Shown here piece by piece: positions 6,855 to 8,333 of a stretch of DNA of 8,333 bases (positions within the stretch are counted from its first letter, which is position 1; each line of letters begins with the position of its first letter). The translations under genes and the position numbers were made by a program. Below the pieces are notes generated by a model. That model was not told where the DNA came from. It saw only the letters and a list, made by a program, of their open reading frames with translations, and ran no database searches. The stretch is from Actinomycetes bacterium (GTDB lineage: Bacteria; Actinomycetota; Actinomycetes; Propionibacteriales; Nocardioidaceae), in NCBI GenBank assembly GCA_029779385.1, contig JAKPAQ010000344.1:1-8333 (forward strand). The letters are read 5' to 3'.

Positions 6855-8333
6855 TCAGTAGTCCGAGCCGACCGGGCCGAGCCAAGAGTCGACCACCCGG
6901 TGCGCGGCACCGCCATCGTCTTGAGCTGCGAACTGCTTCTTAAATTCCACCCGCTTCAATTCGAACCCGGCACCTGGGTCTCGCAGCGCCTCGATCAACT
7001 CGTCCATCGTCGTCACAACCGGACCCGGAGCGACATTGGCAAGGTCGAGGTAGAAGCCCCGATCGTTGTCACTGTTTTCATCGGCTTGAGGAATCAGGAA
7101 TACCTGCGGCCGGCCGGTCACTGAGAAATCGAACATTGCAGCGGAGTGGTCAGTAATGAGGATGTCGGCAGCTGCCATCAAGCCAGGCAGATCCGGGTAG
7201 GAAGTCACGTCAACGACTCCGCGTTGGCCCGACTGCACTTTGGCTACCGAAATATTTGCCTGACCGCGCAACAGCACAGTCGCACCGAGTTCCTCATGGA
7301 CGCGGCTGGCCTCGAATACCGATTCGAGTTCTCGGGCTTCGCCGACTTCCTTGGTGCTGTCGCGCCACGAAGGCGCGTAGAGAACCGCGAGTTCGGTACC
7401 AAGACCAAGCGCCGCACGCGTGCGGTTGCGCAATTGCAGGTCGTTGGCCAACCTGTCGTTTCGCGGGTACCCCTCGACGATCGTGCGGCGCTCAAAACCA
7501 AAAGCCTGCGGCAGGACGAGTCCGGCAAAAATGTTCTGCGCCACCAAGGCTTCCCAAGCGGCGACCTCCCGGCGCAGCGCGGCCGCATAGCCGGCACTGA
7601 ACTTCGGGTTGGCGATGTCGTTCGCCACTCGCTTCACCGGAGTGCCGTGCCACGTTTGCAGATAGCGTTGGCCGTCGCGGAACTTGACGTAGTGCGGGAA
7701 CTCCGCGTTGTTGACTAGGTACCGCGCGTGCGTAAAGGCGTCGTGCCATTCGCGTGAGTGCAGCAAAATCGGATTAGCGCCTTCGGGCACCGGAACCGAA
7801 TAGTCGGTTACGCAAAAATCAACCGGGATGCCGCGGCTCAACAATTCGCGAACAACTGGGCCGACACTGTCGGCGGAGTCGGCGCCGCCAAAGCACATTG
7901 CTAGGGCTCGCTCGCGAAGTGGTCCCGCCTGATCTCGAATCTCCTGCAACATCATCCGCTGGCGACGACGGCCACGATCAGCGACCGGGATCGGATTGCG
8001 AACCGCAATCGAGACGTCAGCCTCGCCCGGAGACCACCCGCGCAGGGTCGCCAACGTTCCGTCCATCTCAATCGCTCGCTCCTGGAGCGTGAGTTTGAGT
8101 TGGTCCGGATCGCCAAGTTCGACCGGCGTCTCGCCGGACACGACATATCGGCCCGTTGGCAAAGTGAGAGAGTCGCCGAACCGGCTGATCTTCGGCGGAA
8201 GTTTCACCGGTGGCCAACCGTTTGCCCAGTCCGCGGTGCTCGACGCGACCTGCAACGCACCAAAACCGGCCGAAAGTTCGATCCCGTCACCAAAGGCGCT
8301 GGCCGAAACCCCAACCGCAGCCGGGTCACGTGC
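6855..8333 (-). CDS. CDP-glycerol glycerophosphotransferase (TagF)-family protein, 5' end beyond the window
   Basis: Family members transfer glycerol-phosphate or related polyol-phosphate units from a CDP donor to build teichoic-acid-like wall polymers at the cytoplasmic face of the membrane. The C-terminal 492 residues are visible and the frame stays open to the right edge, so the true start is outside. The TagF-type GT-B region shows YLQTWHGTPVKR (His codon at 7649-7647), VEGYPRNDRL, YAPSWRD, TVLLRGQAN, and ITDHSAAMFDF (about 7131-7157), the counterpart of the usual TDYSSxxFDF. The preceding roughly 130 residues look beta-rich and end in RGRRRQRMMLQ, resembling the linker before the TagF domain in long actinobacterial members, which often carry an upstream glycosyltransferase domain; that part is inference. 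It converges on rmlA with a 5-nt gap. The donor (glycerol, ribitol or another polyol) cannot be told from the sequence. Confidence 0.9.
   Translation of the reverse strand, partial: ARDPAAVGVSASAFGDGIELSAGFGALQVASSTADWANGWPPVKLPPKISRFGDSLTLPTGRYVVSGETPVELGDPDQLKLTLQERAIEMDGTLATLRGWSPGEADVSIAVRNPIPVADRGRRRQRMMLQEIRDQAGPLRERALAMCFGGADSADSVGPVVRELLSRGIPVDFCVTDYSVPVPEGANPILLHSREWHDAFTHARYLVNNAEFPHYVKFRDGQRYLQTWHGTPVKRVANDIANPKFSAGYAAALRREVAAWEALVAQNIFAGLVLPQAFGFERRTIVEGYPRNDRLANDLQLRNRTRAALGLGTELAVLYAPSWRDSTKEVGEARELESVFEASRVHEELGATVLLRGQANISVAKVQSGQRGVVDVTSYPDLPGLMAAADILITDHSAAMFDFSVTGRPQVFLIPQADENSDNDRGFYLDLANVAPGPVVTTMDELIEALRDPGAGFELKRVEFKKQFAAQDDGGAAHRVVDSWLGPVGSDY

Noticed and set aside
8253..8255. 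TTG at 8255 as the start of the TagF-family gene
   Set aside because: The reading frame continues without a stop for 26 more codons to the window edge, so this is simply the first start-like codon inside a truncated gene.

Overview
The window comes from an actinobacterium: high-GC coding sequence (about 60% by eye), an actinobacterial-type PurF N-terminus, a small bacterial sterol-carrier ortholog, an RmlC-RmlD fusion and what look like leaderless promoters. I cannot name the genus. It reads as ordinary chromosome. I see no mobile element, phage gene, CRISPR array, tRNA or rRNA, and the genes are packed tightly with no gap over about 65 bases.

Layout. Positions 1-1863 (minus strand) hold purM (cut by the window start) and purF, overlapping by 4 nt: two steps of de novo purine synthesis. 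A divergent plus-strand gene at 1904-2590 encodes a ZIP-fold membrane transporter with altered metal-site histidines. Convergent to it is a minus-strand run at 2598-5922, in transcription order rmlB, rmlC-rmlD fusion, SCP-family protein, cyclophilin lipoprotein. Divergent from rmlB is rmlA (5986-6849, plus). Convergent with rmlA is the 3' part of a large CDP-glycerol glycerophosphotransferase-family gene running off the right edge.

Function. rmlA, rmlB and rmlCD together encode all four steps from glucose-1-phosphate to dTDP-L-rhamnose, a donor for cell-surface polysaccharide. The adjacent glycerophosphotransferase-family protein points to a wall-glycopolymer neighbourhood (teichoic-acid-like or other polyol-phosphate polymer).

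The most interesting signal is regulatory. Each of the five genes that begins a transcription unit or lies behind a plausible promoter (purF, the ZIP gene, the cyclophilin, rmlB, rmlA) has a TANNNT -10-like hexamer ending exactly 6 or 7 nt before the start codon, so transcription would begin at the start codon and give leaderless mRNAs. The three operon-internal genes (purM, rmlCD, SCP) lack it. Two of these sites form a pair of divergent promoters in a 40-bp gap, where a perfect 6-bp inverted repeat covers the purF -10. I found no clearly new enzymatic or defence system.
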